Positions 42,689 to 51,746 of a DNA stretch of 64,000 nucleotides are shown here, in pieces; the stretch's first letter is position 1, and each line of letters begins with the position of its first letter. A model generated the notes under the pieces. It was not told the DNA's origin and searched no databases. It worked only from the letters and a program-made list of their open reading frames with translations. The stretch is taken from positions 124,001 to 188,000 of the forward strand of contig NZ_FQXU01000004.1 in assembly GCF_900130055.1 (NCBI RefSeq), given 5' to 3'. Origin of the DNA: Clostridium intestinale DSM 6191. GTDB lineage: Bacteria > Bacillota > Clostridia > Clostridiales > Clostridiaceae. Both the position numbers and the translations under genes were made by a program.

Positions 42689-43264
42689 ATGAAGAAGGAA
42701 ACAACAAACATAACTGCTCTAAAATCTAAAGCTTGGATTACTGAATCCCTATTAGCTTTAATGAAGGAAAAAAATTTTGATAAAATCACAATTACTGAAA
42801 TAATAAACAAAGCTGACTTAACACGTCAAACTTTTTATAGAAACTTTGAATCAAAAGAAAATGTACTATATGAATATGTAAGTAAATTATATAAAGACTG
42901 TTTTGATGAAATAGATAAAATGGCTGAAAAAAATATACGAAATATCTTCATAACTTATTTTGATTATTGGCATAAAACCAAGGATTTTTTGCTGCTAGTT
43001 ACTAAGTGTAAACTAAACTACAATATTATGGACTTTTATTATCCTTTCATGAGCGATTATTTTGATAAATCCATCATGAACTTACATGGAAAATCTGATG
43101 CTGAAGTTGAATACGTAAAATATTTCCTATTTGGTGGACTTGTTCAGGTAAAAACTCATTGGATGGAAAATGGTTTTAAAGAAACTCCAGAAGAACTTGC
43201 TGATCTTGTGATTGGTTCTATAAACCCTTCTATTTATGAAATTATAAAAACAGCAGCTCCATAA
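42689..43264 (+). CDS. TetR/AcrR family transcriptional regulator
   Basis: A 191-residue protein. The N-terminal helix-turn-helix is NFDKITITEIINKADLTRQT followed by FYRNFESKENVLYEY. The C-terminal domain matches the TetR_C_33/DhaS-like group of clostridia. Divergent from the aldehyde dehydrogenase gene. A terminator overlaps its last codons. Confidence 0.86.
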   Translation: MKKETTNITALKSKAWITESLLALMKEKNFDKITITEIINKADLTRQTFYRNFESKENVLYEYVSKLYKDCFDEIDKMAEKNIRNIFITYFDYWHKTKDFLLLVTKCKLNYNIMDFYYPFMSDYFDKSIMNLHGKSDAEVEYVKYFLFGGLVQVKTHWMENGFKETPEELADLVIGSINPSIYEIIKTAAP

Positions 43265-43284
43265 TTAAATGAAACTGCTGTTTT
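43247..43284 (+). terminator. Terminator of the TetR gene
   Basis: AAAACAGCAG (43247-43256) pairs with CTGCTGTTTT (43275-43284). It overlaps the 3' end of the coding region and also serves the convergent HAAS gene. Confidence 0.8.
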
Positions 43285-43289
43285 CTTAT

Positions 43290-44303
43290 TTATTTTAATA
43301 AATTCTTAGATTTTAAAAATCCACTTATACTGTCCCATAAAGCAATCAAAATAAAGATTGCTATAAAAATATTTATGCCTTTTTCCCATGCTATCGTGAT
43401 ATTAGAACTTGCAACTTCAACAGAACTCATTAATTTATTCACGAAGCCTTCATTAATTAATGTTGAATCCTTTACCATTACATACATCAATATACAAGAG
43501 GCAACATTAAATATTGTATTTACTATTGCAAGTGGGGTATTCCATCTTCCAGCAACAAATTTCCAAACATAAACACCAAACTGAAATAATGCAACTATTA
43601 AAAACATAGGCATATAGAACTTTAAACGCTCATCATTAAACAATGATTCAGAAAGAGTAAATCCACCTTCTGAAGTAGTATAAATACCTATAAGATGAGC
43701 ATTTGTGTATATTAAAGCAGTAAATATAACTGTGAATATCATTGAAAATACAGTTTCTCCACGTGAAATTTTTCCTTTACCCCCTACAGGAATCTCTGGC
43801 AAATCATTTACTGACCATTTATTCTTAAGCCCAGTTCCTTTTCCATAGTTTACATTTATTGTTCCTGTTCTCTCTAAAATAACAAATACAATTGTAACCC
43901 ATGCTGCTCCTTGAATTGCTCCTCCTATACCTGCTGAAATTACACTTGTAAAAATTCCAACAACACGTTCTAACACTCCTTCATCAGATGATAGTGAAAA
44001 TATTAATCCTAAAAGTGCAGAACATACAACTACTACAGTAACAATTCCCGTAACAAGTTTAAGAACATAGATATAATTATCATAAAGTTCTGGTCCTATC
44101 AAATATCTCTTACTATCACCATATTCACTTGCAAGCTTCTTAGGATTTCCTAACTTTTCAAGAACTTCTCTCACATTATTTTCTGTTGGCTCATCTGGTA
44201 GCATATCCTCTATATTTGTGCGAAGTTCCCTGCTTACATCTTCTTTTATATCTTCCTTCAAATTTTCAGTTACAGCATAAACATAACGATCAATCAAATT
44301 CAT
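43290..44303 (-). CDS. HAAS-domain membrane protein
   Basis: A 337-residue protein. Residues 1-72 form a HAAS-type cytoplasmic helical domain (ENLKEDIKEDVSRELRTNIED; VLEKLGNPKKLASEYG). About six membrane helices follow. Such proteins are usually paired with a PadR regulator and act in a still poorly understood membrane signalling system. Here the PadR gene precedes it with a 1-nt gap. Confidence 0.8.
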   Translation of the reverse strand: MNLIDRYVYAVTENLKEDIKEDVSRELRTNIEDMLPDEPTENNVREVLEKLGNPKKLASEYGDSKRYLIGPELYDNYIYVLKLVTGIVTVVVVCSALLGLIFSLSSDEGVLERVVGIFTSVISAGIGGAIQGAAWVTIVFVILERTGTINVNYGKGTGLKNKWSVNDLPEIPVGGKGKISRGETVFSMIFTVIFTALIYTNAHLIGIYTTSEGGFTLSESLFNDERLKFYMPMFLIVALFQFGVYVWKFVAGRWNTPLAIVNTIFNVASCILMYVMVKDSTLINEGFVNKLMSSVEVASSNITIAWEKGINIFIAIFILIALWDSISGFLKSKNLLK

Positions 44304-44304
44304 T

Positions 44305-44646
44305 TTAATCCCCCCCTTTCAGCAATATATCTAATTGACTAGAAATAAGTTTCCATTCATTTTTTAAACGCTTATATACTTCTTTTCCTTCATTACTTAA
44401 AACATAAAACTTTCTTGGACGACTTTCTGTTGTATCCCATTCACTAGTTAAAAGTTTTTGTTTTTCTAGTCTTCTAAGTAGTGGATATAATGTTCCTGAA
44501 TCTATTGGAGAATTTTTTTCCTCAAGTTTCTGAACAAGAGAATAACCATACTCTGGACTATCAAGCTGACTAAGTACTGAAAGCACTAATGTCCCTCTTC
44601 TAAGTTCAACAAGTAGTGAAGCCATAAGTTCATCTATTGAATCCAT
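44305..44646 (-). CDS. PadR family transcriptional regulator
   Basis: A 113-residue winged-helix protein of the short PadR-s2 type: LLVELRRGTLVLSVLSQL, then YGYSLVQKLEE and SGTLYPLLRRLEKQKLL, then KFYVLSNEGKE. The stop overlaps the ribosome-binding site of the HAAS gene, so both are coupled. A dyad inside its own promoter (44671-44683) suggests autorepression. Confidence 0.88.
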   Translation of the reverse strand: MDSIDELMASLLVELRRGTLVLSVLSQLDSPEYGYSLVQKLEEKNSPIDSGTLYPLLRRLEKQKLLTSEWDTTESRPRKFYVLSNEGKEVYKRLKNEWKLISSQLDILLKGGD

Positions 44647-44663
44647 GTAATCACCTCAAATTT

Positions 44664-44693
44664 ATTATACTGTATATCGTACACTATTGTCAA
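44664..44693 (-). promoter_or_regulatory. Promoter of padR-HAAS operon with internal dyad
   Basis: Minus strand TTGACA (44688-44693), 18-bp spacer, TATAAT (44664-44669). Within the spacer, TGTATATCGTACA (44671-44683) is a dyad of the PadR-site type, so bound PadR would block RNA polymerase. Confidence 0.75.
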
Positions 44694-44757
44694 TTCATTA
44701 ATATTGAATTTATTTTTATATTGAGCTAAGTATAATATAAACAACTTTCTTGTAAAT

Positions 44758-44803
44758 AAAAAAGTGCCTAAGTTCCAACTCCAACATCTCGGAACTCATG
44801 CAC
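44758..44803 (-). terminator. Terminator of the MerR gene
   Basis: Minus strand GTGC-ATGAGTTCC pairs with GGAACTTAG-GCAC, followed by six T, 7 bp after the MerR gene stop. Confidence 0.8.
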
Positions 44804-44809
44804 CTTCTA

Positions 44810-45673
44810 CTACCAATTTTTTATTTCTGGATAGTCCTTAATAAACTTTTCATTAACTTCAGATAATCTTTCTTGATATTTGTTGTATTCTGAACTTAAT
44901 CTTCTCATTGCAGGGATAAACTTATCATAATAACCACTTGTCTTACAAAATTCTTTAGTAAGCTCTGCCAGTTTATTTGCTGGTGAATTTTTAAATTCAT
45001 CTGTCTTTTTATACTCAATATATTGGTTTAATATCTCCTTATTATTTTCCATAAACTCTTCATAGTTTATTATATTTTCTTCTTTTGCTTTTATAATTTT
45101 TGTTATATCTTTTGAACTAAGATAGCTTGCATACTCATCTAAATACTCCTGTAGCTCCTTAGGAAACACTAAACTAGGACTGTTATCTAAAAACTCTATT
45201 ATTTCCTCAAAAGCTCCCTTTTGCTCTTCTGTTTCTATTGTACAATTAAGATAATAAGAAAAGTTCATGCTAAAAAATCTTCCATAATAACTTGGAAACA
45301 TATCTAAAAGCTTCTCTAAAATAGTTGCTTTTGCTGTGATAAGGTTTATTTCTCTCTCGACATCTTCAAGCTTACTTCCATCACTTAATTTTTTTAACAC
45401 CTCTTGTTTCTCTTGTTGTCTATCTAATTCTAATGATCTTCTATGAACGATATCAGTTAAAAAACTTGGATTGTTTAAAATAGCTTTTATATCAGATATA
45501 TTTAATCCTAATTTTCTGTATAGAGAAATTTTTCTAAGCTTCTCAACATCTTCCCCTAAAAAATCTCTATATCCATTTTCTAAAACTTTTGGATCTACTA
45601 GTCCATGTTCAGAGTAATATTCTATAGCTTTTTTCGTTAATCCAGTTTCTTTTGATACTTCTTTTATTAACAT
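44810..45673 (-). CDS. MerR family transcriptional regulator
   Basis: A 287-residue protein. The N-terminal winged helix is IKEVSKETGLTKKAIEYYSE (tyrosine pair typical), followed by the RKISLYRKLGLNISDIKAIL helix and a long coiled coil. The C-terminal half of about 170 residues is helical and unlike the small metal-binding MerR tails, so a multidrug or unknown ligand is likely. The ATG at 45673 is 8 nt after AGAGG. Its promoter has the 19-bp spacer that MerR proteins act on. Confidence 0.85.
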   Translation of the reverse strand: MLIKEVSKETGLTKKAIEYYSEHGLVDPKVLENGYRDFLGEDVEKLRKISLYRKLGLNISDIKAILNNPSFLTDIVHRRSLELDRQQEKQEVLKKLSDGSKLEDVEREINLITAKATILEKLLDMFPSYYGRFFSMNFSYYLNCTIETEEQKGAFEEIIEFLDNSPSLVFPKELQEYLDEYASYLSSKDITKIIKAKEENIINYEEFMENNKEILNQYIEYKKTDEFKNSPANKLAELTKEFCKTSGYYDKFIPAMRRLSSEYNKYQERLSEVNEKFIKDYPEIKNW

Positions 45674-45692
45674 TCTCATCACCTCTGGTTTA

Positions 45693-45723
45693 ACTTTAAC
45701 CTAACACCTAAGGGGATAGTCAA
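45693..45723 (-). promoter_or_regulatory. MerR-type promoter with 19-bp spacer
   Basis: Minus strand TTGACT (45718-45723), 19-bp spacer, TAAAGT (45693-45698). The over-long spacer is the hallmark of promoters that MerR regulators twist into activity. It contains the direct repeat TTAGGTG-TTAGGT. Points to autoactivation. Confidence 0.65.
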
Positions 45724-45758
45724 GGGATTTTGGGAATCTTTAAATTTAAGCTTACTAT

Positions 45759-46382
45759 TTAATGTTTATTATTATTTTTACCATTGTTTAAAAAATCATT
45801 TATATCTACATTTTTAACCAGCTTACTATATGGTTTTTCAGTATCTTCAATTATGTATTCTTTCCTCTTTATTATATTGATAATCTTTTGCAAAATTGTT
45901 TTATTAGCTTTTTTAAGATTAATAAGCTTTTCTGCATTTCTATATAATAATTCCTCTAAATCCTCTCCTATCTCTAGTAACTTATTATTAATATTATAAT
46001 CTTTAAGAGTACCTTTAAATATACTCAAAATAGCCTCAAAACTATCTTTACTAATTGAAGATAAAAGCAACTCACTAGGATATAAGAAAATATCCCATAT
46101 ATTTTTATTTAACACCAAAAAGCATACTATATACTTATCTACATAAATGTTTTCTTTTTCTTTTAGTATTCTGTTTCTTAACTCTATTTCATTAATATCT
46201 TTAAATATTATATATTTAATAACCACAGAAGTCCTTTCCTGAACTTCTGTAGATATTTCATCCAGCTCGTCCATTGTATATGTATCTAATTCTTCTGAAT
46301 AATCCTCTATATACCTGTAAGCATATTCAAAATCCTCAAACTTACCTAAATAAAATAGTATTTCTATAAGCTTCGAGTTCAT
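45759..46382 (-). CDS. Protein of unknown function
   Basis: A 207-residue, acidic, mostly helical protein with no signal peptide or membrane helix; the C-terminus is Asn/Lys-rich. No family recognised. Starts with ATG at 46382 after GTGAT, a weak ribosome-binding site. Lies 36 bp upstream of the MerR promoter. Confidence 0.55.
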   Translation of the reverse strand: MNSKLIEILFYLGKFEDFEYAYRYIEDYSEELDTYTMDELDEISTEVQERTSVVIKYIIFKDINEIELRNRILKEKENIYVDKYIVCFLVLNKNIWDIFLYPSELLLSSISKDSFEAILSIFKGTLKDYNINNKLLEIGEDLEELLYRNAEKLINLKKANKTILQKIINIIKRKEYIIEDTEKPYSKLVKNVDINDFLNNGKNNNKH

Positions 46383-46607
46383 CTAATCACCATTACTTTA
46401 CCTTTCCATAGATTACACCTATTAATTTTGTATTACGAAAGAAAAATACAGTAAACTCATTTTAATAATAAATACAGCATTATTATAACTTTACATTTAA
46501 GTCTCATCCTTTCCTTTATTAAATAATAAACTTCTGTAACTTAAAGCAAATGTATTCTTATAAATAAAATCTTGCCATACTTTTCAATTTTCAAATAACC
46601 ACTTACT
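46383..46607. other. Intergenic stretch without a supported gene
   Basis: The 484-bp gap 46383-46866 holds the membrane-protein remnant (46608-46835) and repeat units (46840-46876). The remaining 46383-46607 is very AT-rich, and I see no open frame, hairpin or motif that I can support. Confidence 0.5.
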
Positions 46608-46835
46608 TCATATTTTTTCAATTACAAGTAACTCAATACAAATAGCTATATTTACAAAATAAGTAACATTTGTAAGTATAGTATTTCCAGTTACAAAAAC
46701 TATCGATACTATTCTGTATGGTTTTGCTAATCCATTTTCACTTGATGGTAAAAATAATATTAATAGTAACATAAATGTAACTAAAATAAATAATGAACAT
46801 AAACTAATACCTTCATAAGCTATACTTTTTCTTAA
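46608..46835 (-). pseudogene. Shrunken copy of the membrane-protein gene at 47529-48149
   Basis: A 75-codon open stretch, ending TGA at 46608, matches parts of the intact protein at 47529-48149: RKSIAYEGISLCSLFILVTF, then LLILFLPSSEN, KPYRIVSIVFVTGN, ILTNVTYFVN and ICIELLVIEKI. Two internal segments (about 27 and 80 residues) are missing, yet the frame is kept across both gaps. The start is lost: an ATG at 46841 is out of frame. Nucleotide identity in the shared parts is very high, so the event is recent. Confidence 0.75.
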
Positions 46836-46839
46836 TTTT

Positions 46840-46876
46840 CATGAACCTCTTATTTGTCATGTTGTATCATGGGCCT
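46840..46876 (-). repeat. AGGYYCATSA repeat, two to three units, overlapping a stop codon
   Basis: CATGAACCT (46840-46848), a degenerate CATGTTGTA (46858-46866) and CATGGGCCT (46868-46876). On the minus strand AAAGGCCCATGA supplies the last codons and stop (Lys-Gly-Pro, TGA) of the acetyltransferase gene at 46867-47322. Confidence 0.6.
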
Positions 46877-47322
46877 TTTGATAGTTTTTCCATAGTATGA
46901 AAACAAAGTACATCTTTATTTGATGTTATAATCTTTTCATATTTAACTGGCAAATATCCATGTTTATGATATAGATTATAAGCAGGTAATGAAGAATCTA
47001 AAATAATCTTAGAATAATCTTTTTCTATTATATCTTCTAAAAGTTTAGTGCCATAACCTAACCCTTGGAACTTAGGTAATACAAATACTCTATTTATTTC
47101 ATTCTTATGAACACTTCCAGTACCTACGATTGTTCCATCAACATTAAGTAATAGAACAATTTCTGTTTCAATGGCTTTTTGAATATTATTCTCAGAATGA
47201 TGATTCAGAAAAAATTTTACTACTCCTCTTGGATAATAATGTGGATATATTTCTTTTATTGTGGTATGCACTATATGCTTCACTACTTCAAGCTCTTCTA
47301 AGTCCGCTCTCTTTATATTCAC
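46867..47322 (-). CDS. GNAT family N-acetyltransferase
   Basis: A 151-residue GNAT protein. RVFVLPKFQGLGYGTKLLED is the acetyl-CoA loop, and AYNLYHKHGYLPVKYE the C-terminal motif. The GTG at 47322 follows GGGGTGA; the ATG at 47355 has no site. Its final Gly-Pro codons come from an AGGCCCATGA repeat unit, which suggests the repeat marks or made the 3' end. Confidence 0.78.
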   Translation of the reverse strand: MNIKRADLEELEVVKHIVHTTIKEIYPHYYPRGVVKFFLNHHSENNIQKAIETEIVLLLNVDGTIVGTGSVHKNEINRVFVLPKFQGLGYGTKLLEDIIEKDYSKIILDSSLPAYNLYHKHGYLPVKYEKIITSNKDVLCFHTMEKLSKGP

Positions 47323-47433
47323 CTTAATCACCCCTATTGTAAACCTAATCTTCATGATAATTTACAATTATATCATATTTATCCAACTTTCAGAACAGCA
47401 ATTTTTCATTACAATATTTTTGCAGTATAAACT

Positions 47434-47475
47434 AAAAAACACCTCAAAATTCATCTCTGAATAATATGGTGTTTA
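47434..47475 (-). terminator. Terminator after the membrane-protein gene
   Basis: Minus strand AACACC pairs with GGTGTT, with ATTCA-GAGA-TGAAT inside, followed by six T. Loop region nearly the same as at 31731-31774. Confidence 0.78.
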
Positions 47476-47528
47476 AGGTTATTATTCATTTTTATAGTTG
47501 GTCAACTAAAAGAAAATGACTAATTAAA

Positions 47529-48149
47529 TTAACTTGATTTTATAGTCATAATACTATCTTTACTTATTTTTTCAATCACAAGTAACTCAATACAAATAAC
47601 TATGGTTCCAACTCCGTATCCCATTGGGGCTAAATACCACAAGTTCTCATTAATCATTGCTCCAAGAAATCCTGATACACATAAAATTCCACATATAAGT
47701 AATGTATACTTCAGATTTTTATAACCTTTCTCCTTGGGTATAAACATAAATGATGCCAAAAATGCTAGCCCCATAAACATTCCCCATGCTAAATAATCGA
47801 TAGCCATTTCTATTGAAGGCCACTTACCAATTTGAAAATAATCAGGTATATTTATTCCTGATTTTATCAGCTTCTCAGTTACTGCAAGGTTTACAAAATG
47901 AGTAACATTTGTAAGTATCATATTTCCAGTTACAAAAACTACCGATACTATTCTGTATGGTTTTGTTACTTCATTTTCACTTGATGGTAAAAATAATATT
48001 AATAGTACCATAAATACCCCAGAGATCATTGTAATAACTTCAAAAGCAGTTAACCAAATTTTTGAACTTGTTACAACCAACATGAATGTAACTAAAATAA
48101 ATGCTGAACATAAACTAATACCTGTATAAGCTATACTTTTTCTATTCAT
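47529..48149 (-). CDS. Six-helix membrane protein, function unknown
   Basis: A 206-residue protein with about six transmembrane helices and short loops. I recognise no named family. GGGGATGAG lies upstream of the ATG at 48149. A shortened, start-less copy lies 1.3 kb downstream at 46608-46835, so the gene was duplicated locally. Confidence 0.65.
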   Translation of the reverse strand: MNRKSIAYTGISLCSAFILVTFMLVVTSSKIWLTAFEVITMISGVFMVLLILFLPSSENEVTKPYRIVSVVFVTGNMILTNVTHFVNLAVTEKLIKSGINIPDYFQIGKWPSIEMAIDYLAWGMFMGLAFLASFMFIPKEKGYKNLKYTLLICGILCVSGFLGAMINENLWYLAPMGYGVGTIVICIELLVIEKISKDSIMTIKSS

Positions 48150-48317
48150 TTAACTTCTCATCCCCATTTCAAATAAAAAACACATCAAATGATTATATTT
48201 TATTAATTGTAATTTAGTTAATGGTAATTATACCATATTCAGCTATTATAATTAACTACTTAAAACTTAATTTCAAGATAAGTTGTACTTTTTTACACCT
48301 AATTACTCATTTTTCAA

Positions 48318-48944
48318 CTATTGAATAGAGCTCATCAACTCAAAGAAATATTTTGAATCTTGAGTTTTATAAAGATTGTACCAAGGATTTAAGGTTTGTG
48401 GTGAAAATACCTCTAGAATTTTCAATATATGAAAAGTAAATTCAAGAGGAGCTATTCCAGAGGCAGTAATCAAACTTCCATCAGTTACTGCACATTCCTG
48501 CTTATAATATTCTTCTCCTAAATAGCTTGGACAGACCATTTTAAGATATCCCAGGTCATTGCTTGTATGAGCTCGCTTATTCAATATTCCTTTCATAGCA
48601 AGTCCAATTGTTGCACCACAAATCGCTCCTACAACAATACCTTTCTCTAAACATTCTTCAGCCATTTTTATAATGGGAGCATGAATTGCTTCCGTCCATG
48701 TATTACCACCAGGTAAAATCAAAGCAACTGTCTCTTCAATATTACAATTCTTTAGTTCAATTTCTGGCAATATTTCTAAACCGCCCATTGTAGTAATAGG
48801 GTTTTTGTTAATTCCTACAGTTACTATTTTTAGAGGCCTTACTCCCTTTTTGTAGTATCTTCCCGAATTAATTTCAGCATTTAAATAACCTACTTCCCAG
48901 TCTGCCATTGTATCAAATACATAAAGATATACTTTGTTTTTCAT
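48318..48944 (-). CDS. DJ-1/PfpI family protein (type 1 glutamine amidotransferase fold)
   Basis: A 208-residue protein. GAICGATIGLA is the nucleophile elbow with Cys, ALILPGGNTW the preceding strand-turn. Members include glyoxalase/deglycase-like and chaperone-like proteins; clostridial YdeA-type forms are uncharacterised. AGGAGG precedes the ATG at 48944. The WYL regulator upstream is 95 bp away. Confidence 0.8.
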   Translation of the reverse strand: MKNKVYLYVFDTMADWEVGYLNAEINSGRYYKKGVRPLKIVTVGINKNPITTMGGLEILPEIELKNCNIEETVALILPGGNTWTEAIHAPIIKMAEECLEKGIVVGAICGATIGLAMKGILNKRAHTSNDLGYLKMVCPSYLGEEYYKQECAVTDGSLITASGIAPLEFTFHILKILEVFSPQTLNPWYNLYKTQDSKYFFELMSSIQ

Positions 48945-49039
48945 TTTCTATTCCTCCACTTTCGTTTTCTTAGTTCTATTTATCAGAGGATGAAGCTCCA
49001 TCTTAATCAATTATATATTATCTCTACTGACAAACTTAG

Positions 49040-50002
49040 TCAGTTGAGATAATATTCAAGCAAATCTTTAAGAATTGATGCCATAGCAGCTTTAAAACTA
49101 TTTGGTTCAATCACCTTTATTGCTTTACCATATGGAAGTATAATATGAGGAACATAGTTATGGATTGAGTATTCATCCATCAGAAAAATCAAACTGCATT
49201 CAGTTTGTTTTATTAGATGATATCCTAAAAACCAATGTTCACTTAGGTCATTTAATGCTTCTGTCTTGCCCTCAATCACTAAAGTACAAAGTCCTGCTTT
49301 ACTTTCTATATCCGATAATAAGCTTTCTGTAAAAAACTCACGTGCAGAAAAAGCTTCAGGTCGCTTAAATGTATTTTTAGTGTTTAAAATATTCATTATT
49401 CTATCTACTCTAAAGTTACGAATTTCATTTCTAAGATGACAAAATGCAACAACGTACCATTTATTGTTCCAGTAAAGTAGCCCATAGGGGTCAATAACCC
49501 TATTTTTAGGATGCCCTTCATATCCTGTACGATATTCAATTTCCATGGAGCATTCATTTGCAACAGCTTGCTCTAGTTCCATTAATATAGGTTTTACAGC
49601 TGGATCACAAATACGGCTCACTACTTCAAACCCAACTAAATGACGACTTAGAACTTTTTCTTGCTTTTGATTTGAAAACATCTTTAACTTTGATGTTGCA
49701 TTATTTAGTGATTCCGTAAAAGGATATCCTGATTCCATTGCAAAAACAGCAGCATGCAAAAGTGATTTTTTCTCTTCAATATCAAAAAACAGAGGTGCTT
49801 GGATAAAATCATTAAGCAAACTATATCCGCCGTTATGACCAGGTTCCGATATTATTGGCACTCCACTAACACATAGTGCATCAATATAACGATAAACTGA
49901 TCGTATGTTTATTTCTAACCTTTCAGATATTTGTTTTGCAGTTATTTTTGTACCTGAATTAAGCATCCATAAAATTGCTAGCATATTATCATTTTTAGGC
50001 AT
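49040..50002 (-). CDS. HTH/WYL-domain transcriptional regulator (YafY-like)
   Basis: A 320-residue regulator. N-terminal winged HTH_11 (AKQISERLEINIRSVYRYID; GYSLLNDF), then a WYL domain (RVIDPYGLLYWNNKWYVVAF) and a WCX tail. WYL domains bind small ligands or nucleic acids. The ATG at 50002 follows AGGGGG. DNA here and in the next two genes looks less AT-rich than the surroundings. It may control the DJ-1 or esterase gene. Confidence 0.85.
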   Translation of the reverse strand: MPKNDNMLAILWMLNSGTKITAKQISERLEINIRSVYRYIDALCVSGVPIISEPGHNGGYSLLNDFIQAPLFFDIEEKKSLLHAAVFAMESGYPFTESLNNATSKLKMFSNQKQEKVLSRHLVGFEVVSRICDPAVKPILMELEQAVANECSMEIEYRTGYEGHPKNRVIDPYGLLYWNNKWYVVAFCHLRNEIRNFRVDRIMNILNTKNTFKRPEAFSAREFFTESLLSDIESKAGLCTLVIEGKTEALNDLSEHWFLGYHLIKQTECSLIFLMDEYSIHNYVPHIILPYGKAIKVIEPNSFKAAMASILKDLLEYYLN

Positions 50003-50086
50003 AATGTTCCCCCTAATCTGTTTAACCATTAAATTTTATTGTTTTCTAAAACTTATAACATTTCTTATTATAAAATCAACTGTGAC

Positions 50087-51340
50087 TCATTTTTCTGTGA
50101 TTATTTTAGTTGGTTTTGCATCTGCTACAAATATCATACTATCATAAAGTTCAGCAGGAGGTTGAAACATTCTGTAACTTGGAGGAAGAAGACGCATAAA
50201 CCAAGAATAGCTTTCTCCAAGAGTACCCATATAGGTGTATTGTGAAATTAACTGGGATAGTTCGGAATTTTCAGGAACATGTGAAAAGTCCAACCAACAA
50301 ACATCAAGACCGGCCATCTTTGCTGTTTTAGCCAATGGATTATGAGAATAAAACACTTGATTTGTACGCTTTTTAGGAGAACGTGTTGGCATATTACAAC
50401 GAGTTCTATAAAAATCTGTACCTATTACATAGTAACCATTGTCTGTTTCATTTGAGAGCAGCTTGCCCATTGAATTAAAGCTACCCCATTTAGCCACATG
50501 ACCGTTATGACCTGAAATAAAGATACGCTGGAATCCAATTTGTTGCTCTTGTTGTAATATCCACCTAACATTGTCAGCCATAAATTCATCTCTTAATGTT
50601 CCAGCATCTGTGTTGGATTCCAATTGGAACTCACAGTATTGTAATAACATATCTGCAAAGTGTACTGCCTCTGCAGAGTTTTTTTTGCCCTCAAGCTCAG
50701 TTTTAACCTGAGTTATTATTTCCATTCGTGCAGGGTAGTCATACTCACTACTCCATTCTTCACCCTCCATAAGTTTTTCCATGTTTTTTGTGTCTACACT
50801 AAATTCCTTGCAAGCTTCCATTAAAAATTGAAAGCTATATGCATATCTTTGCATATCAAAACCGTAAAAGCGCAAATCCTCACCATTTGCAGCGTTGTCA
50901 TTATATTGTCTCATATAAGAAATAAGTTCAGCCATCTCCTCCGTGCGATATATGGCAAAACCAATAGCTGATACTGCTTCTTGAGCTGTACCTTCACCTC
51001 CATGTATATAGCTATTTACTTTCTCACTACCACCATAGTCTCCCTCAATCGCAAATGCTCTTACGCCATAATCTTCTACCATTTTTCTGAATACATCAAG
51101 CTTAAGCTGTTGAAATTCTACATTCCCGTGTGTAGCCTCTCCTAAAGCTATTATTTTTGAATTTTCTGGTATTTTGATATTATCAACTGATTGTGCATAT
51201 TTTGCAAATTCTTCTGGATTTATATTTTTTCCTGTACTAAAGCCACCGAAACGCATAAATATAACTGCTACTAAAACAATTACTCCTAGTAGTCCCAATA
51301 TTATAGACCTTATCTTAGAGCGTTTTGTTCTTTTTTTCAT
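50087..51340 (-). CDS. Membrane-anchored erythromycin esterase-family protein
   Basis: A 417-residue protein. A basic N-terminus and membrane helix (about residues 12-30) precede the erythromycin esterase domain: ALGEATHGN with catalytic His, AIEGDYGGSE, GFDMQ and ISGHNGHVAKW. Ere enzymes hydrolyse the macrolide lactone, but the wider family contains many proteins of other function. The ATG at 51340 follows AAAGGAAAT. The anchor places the domain outside the cell, unlike cytoplasmic EreA/B. Confidence 0.82.
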   Translation of the reverse strand: MKKRTKRSKIRSIILGLLGVIVLVAVIFMRFGGFSTGKNINPEEFAKYAQSVDNIKIPENSKIIALGEATHGNVEFQQLKLDVFRKMVEDYGVRAFAIEGDYGGSEKVNSYIHGGEGTAQEAVSAIGFAIYRTEEMAELISYMRQYNDNAANGEDLRFYGFDMQRYAYSFQFLMEACKEFSVDTKNMEKLMEGEEWSSEYDYPARMEIITQVKTELEGKKNSAEAVHFADMLLQYCEFQLESNTDAGTLRDEFMADNVRWILQQEQQIGFQRIFISGHNGHVAKWGSFNSMGKLLSNETDNGYYVIGTDFYRTRCNMPTRSPKKRTNQVFYSHNPLAKTAKMAGLDVCWLDFSHVPENSELSQLISQYTYMGTLGESYSWFMRLLPPSYRMFQPPAELYDSMIFVADAKPTKIITEK

Positions 51341-51386
51341 AACTATATTTCCTTTCATGTTTAATATTAATTTTTCAACATCCTGT

Positions 51387-51746
51387 TTATTGCACCTCGT
51401 GTAATAGTTCTTCCGCAGAGATTTTGAATAATTTTGCAAGTGTAATTAAATTAGATGTACTTGGATCAGATGTTCCATTCTCCCATTTAGATACCGCTTG
51501 TCTGCTTACACCGATTGCCTCTGCAACAAATTCTTGGGTCATATTACATTCCTCTCGATGCTGTTTTAAAACTTGACCAAGAGATTTTTTGATGCTTGAC
51601 TTTTCTTTTCTAACATCTCCTGCTTTGATATATTTAATTAATGCTCTTATAATAAATATACCTACACTGATAAAAGTTATTAATACTGCCAGCCCAATAA
51701 GAAGTATGCCACCAAAAATAGCTCCTCCTAAAAAATCAAGTTTCAT
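51387..51746 (-). CDS. Membrane-anchored XRE-type HTH protein
   Basis: A 119-residue protein. A hydrophobic N-terminal helix (about residues 8-35) is followed by an XRE helix-turn-helix: MTQEFVAEAIGVSRQAVSKWEN. So the DNA-binding domain is tethered to the membrane. The ATG at 51746 follows AAAGGAG. Gap to the esterase gene 46 bp, so the two are probably one operon. Tethering suggests sensing at the envelope. Confidence 0.8.
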   Translation of the reverse strand: MKLDFLGGAIFGGILLIGLAVLITFISVGIFIIRALIKYIKAGDVRKEKSSIKKSLGQVLKQHREECNMTQEFVAEAIGVSRQAVSKWENGTSDPSTSNLITLAKLFKISAEELLHEVQ

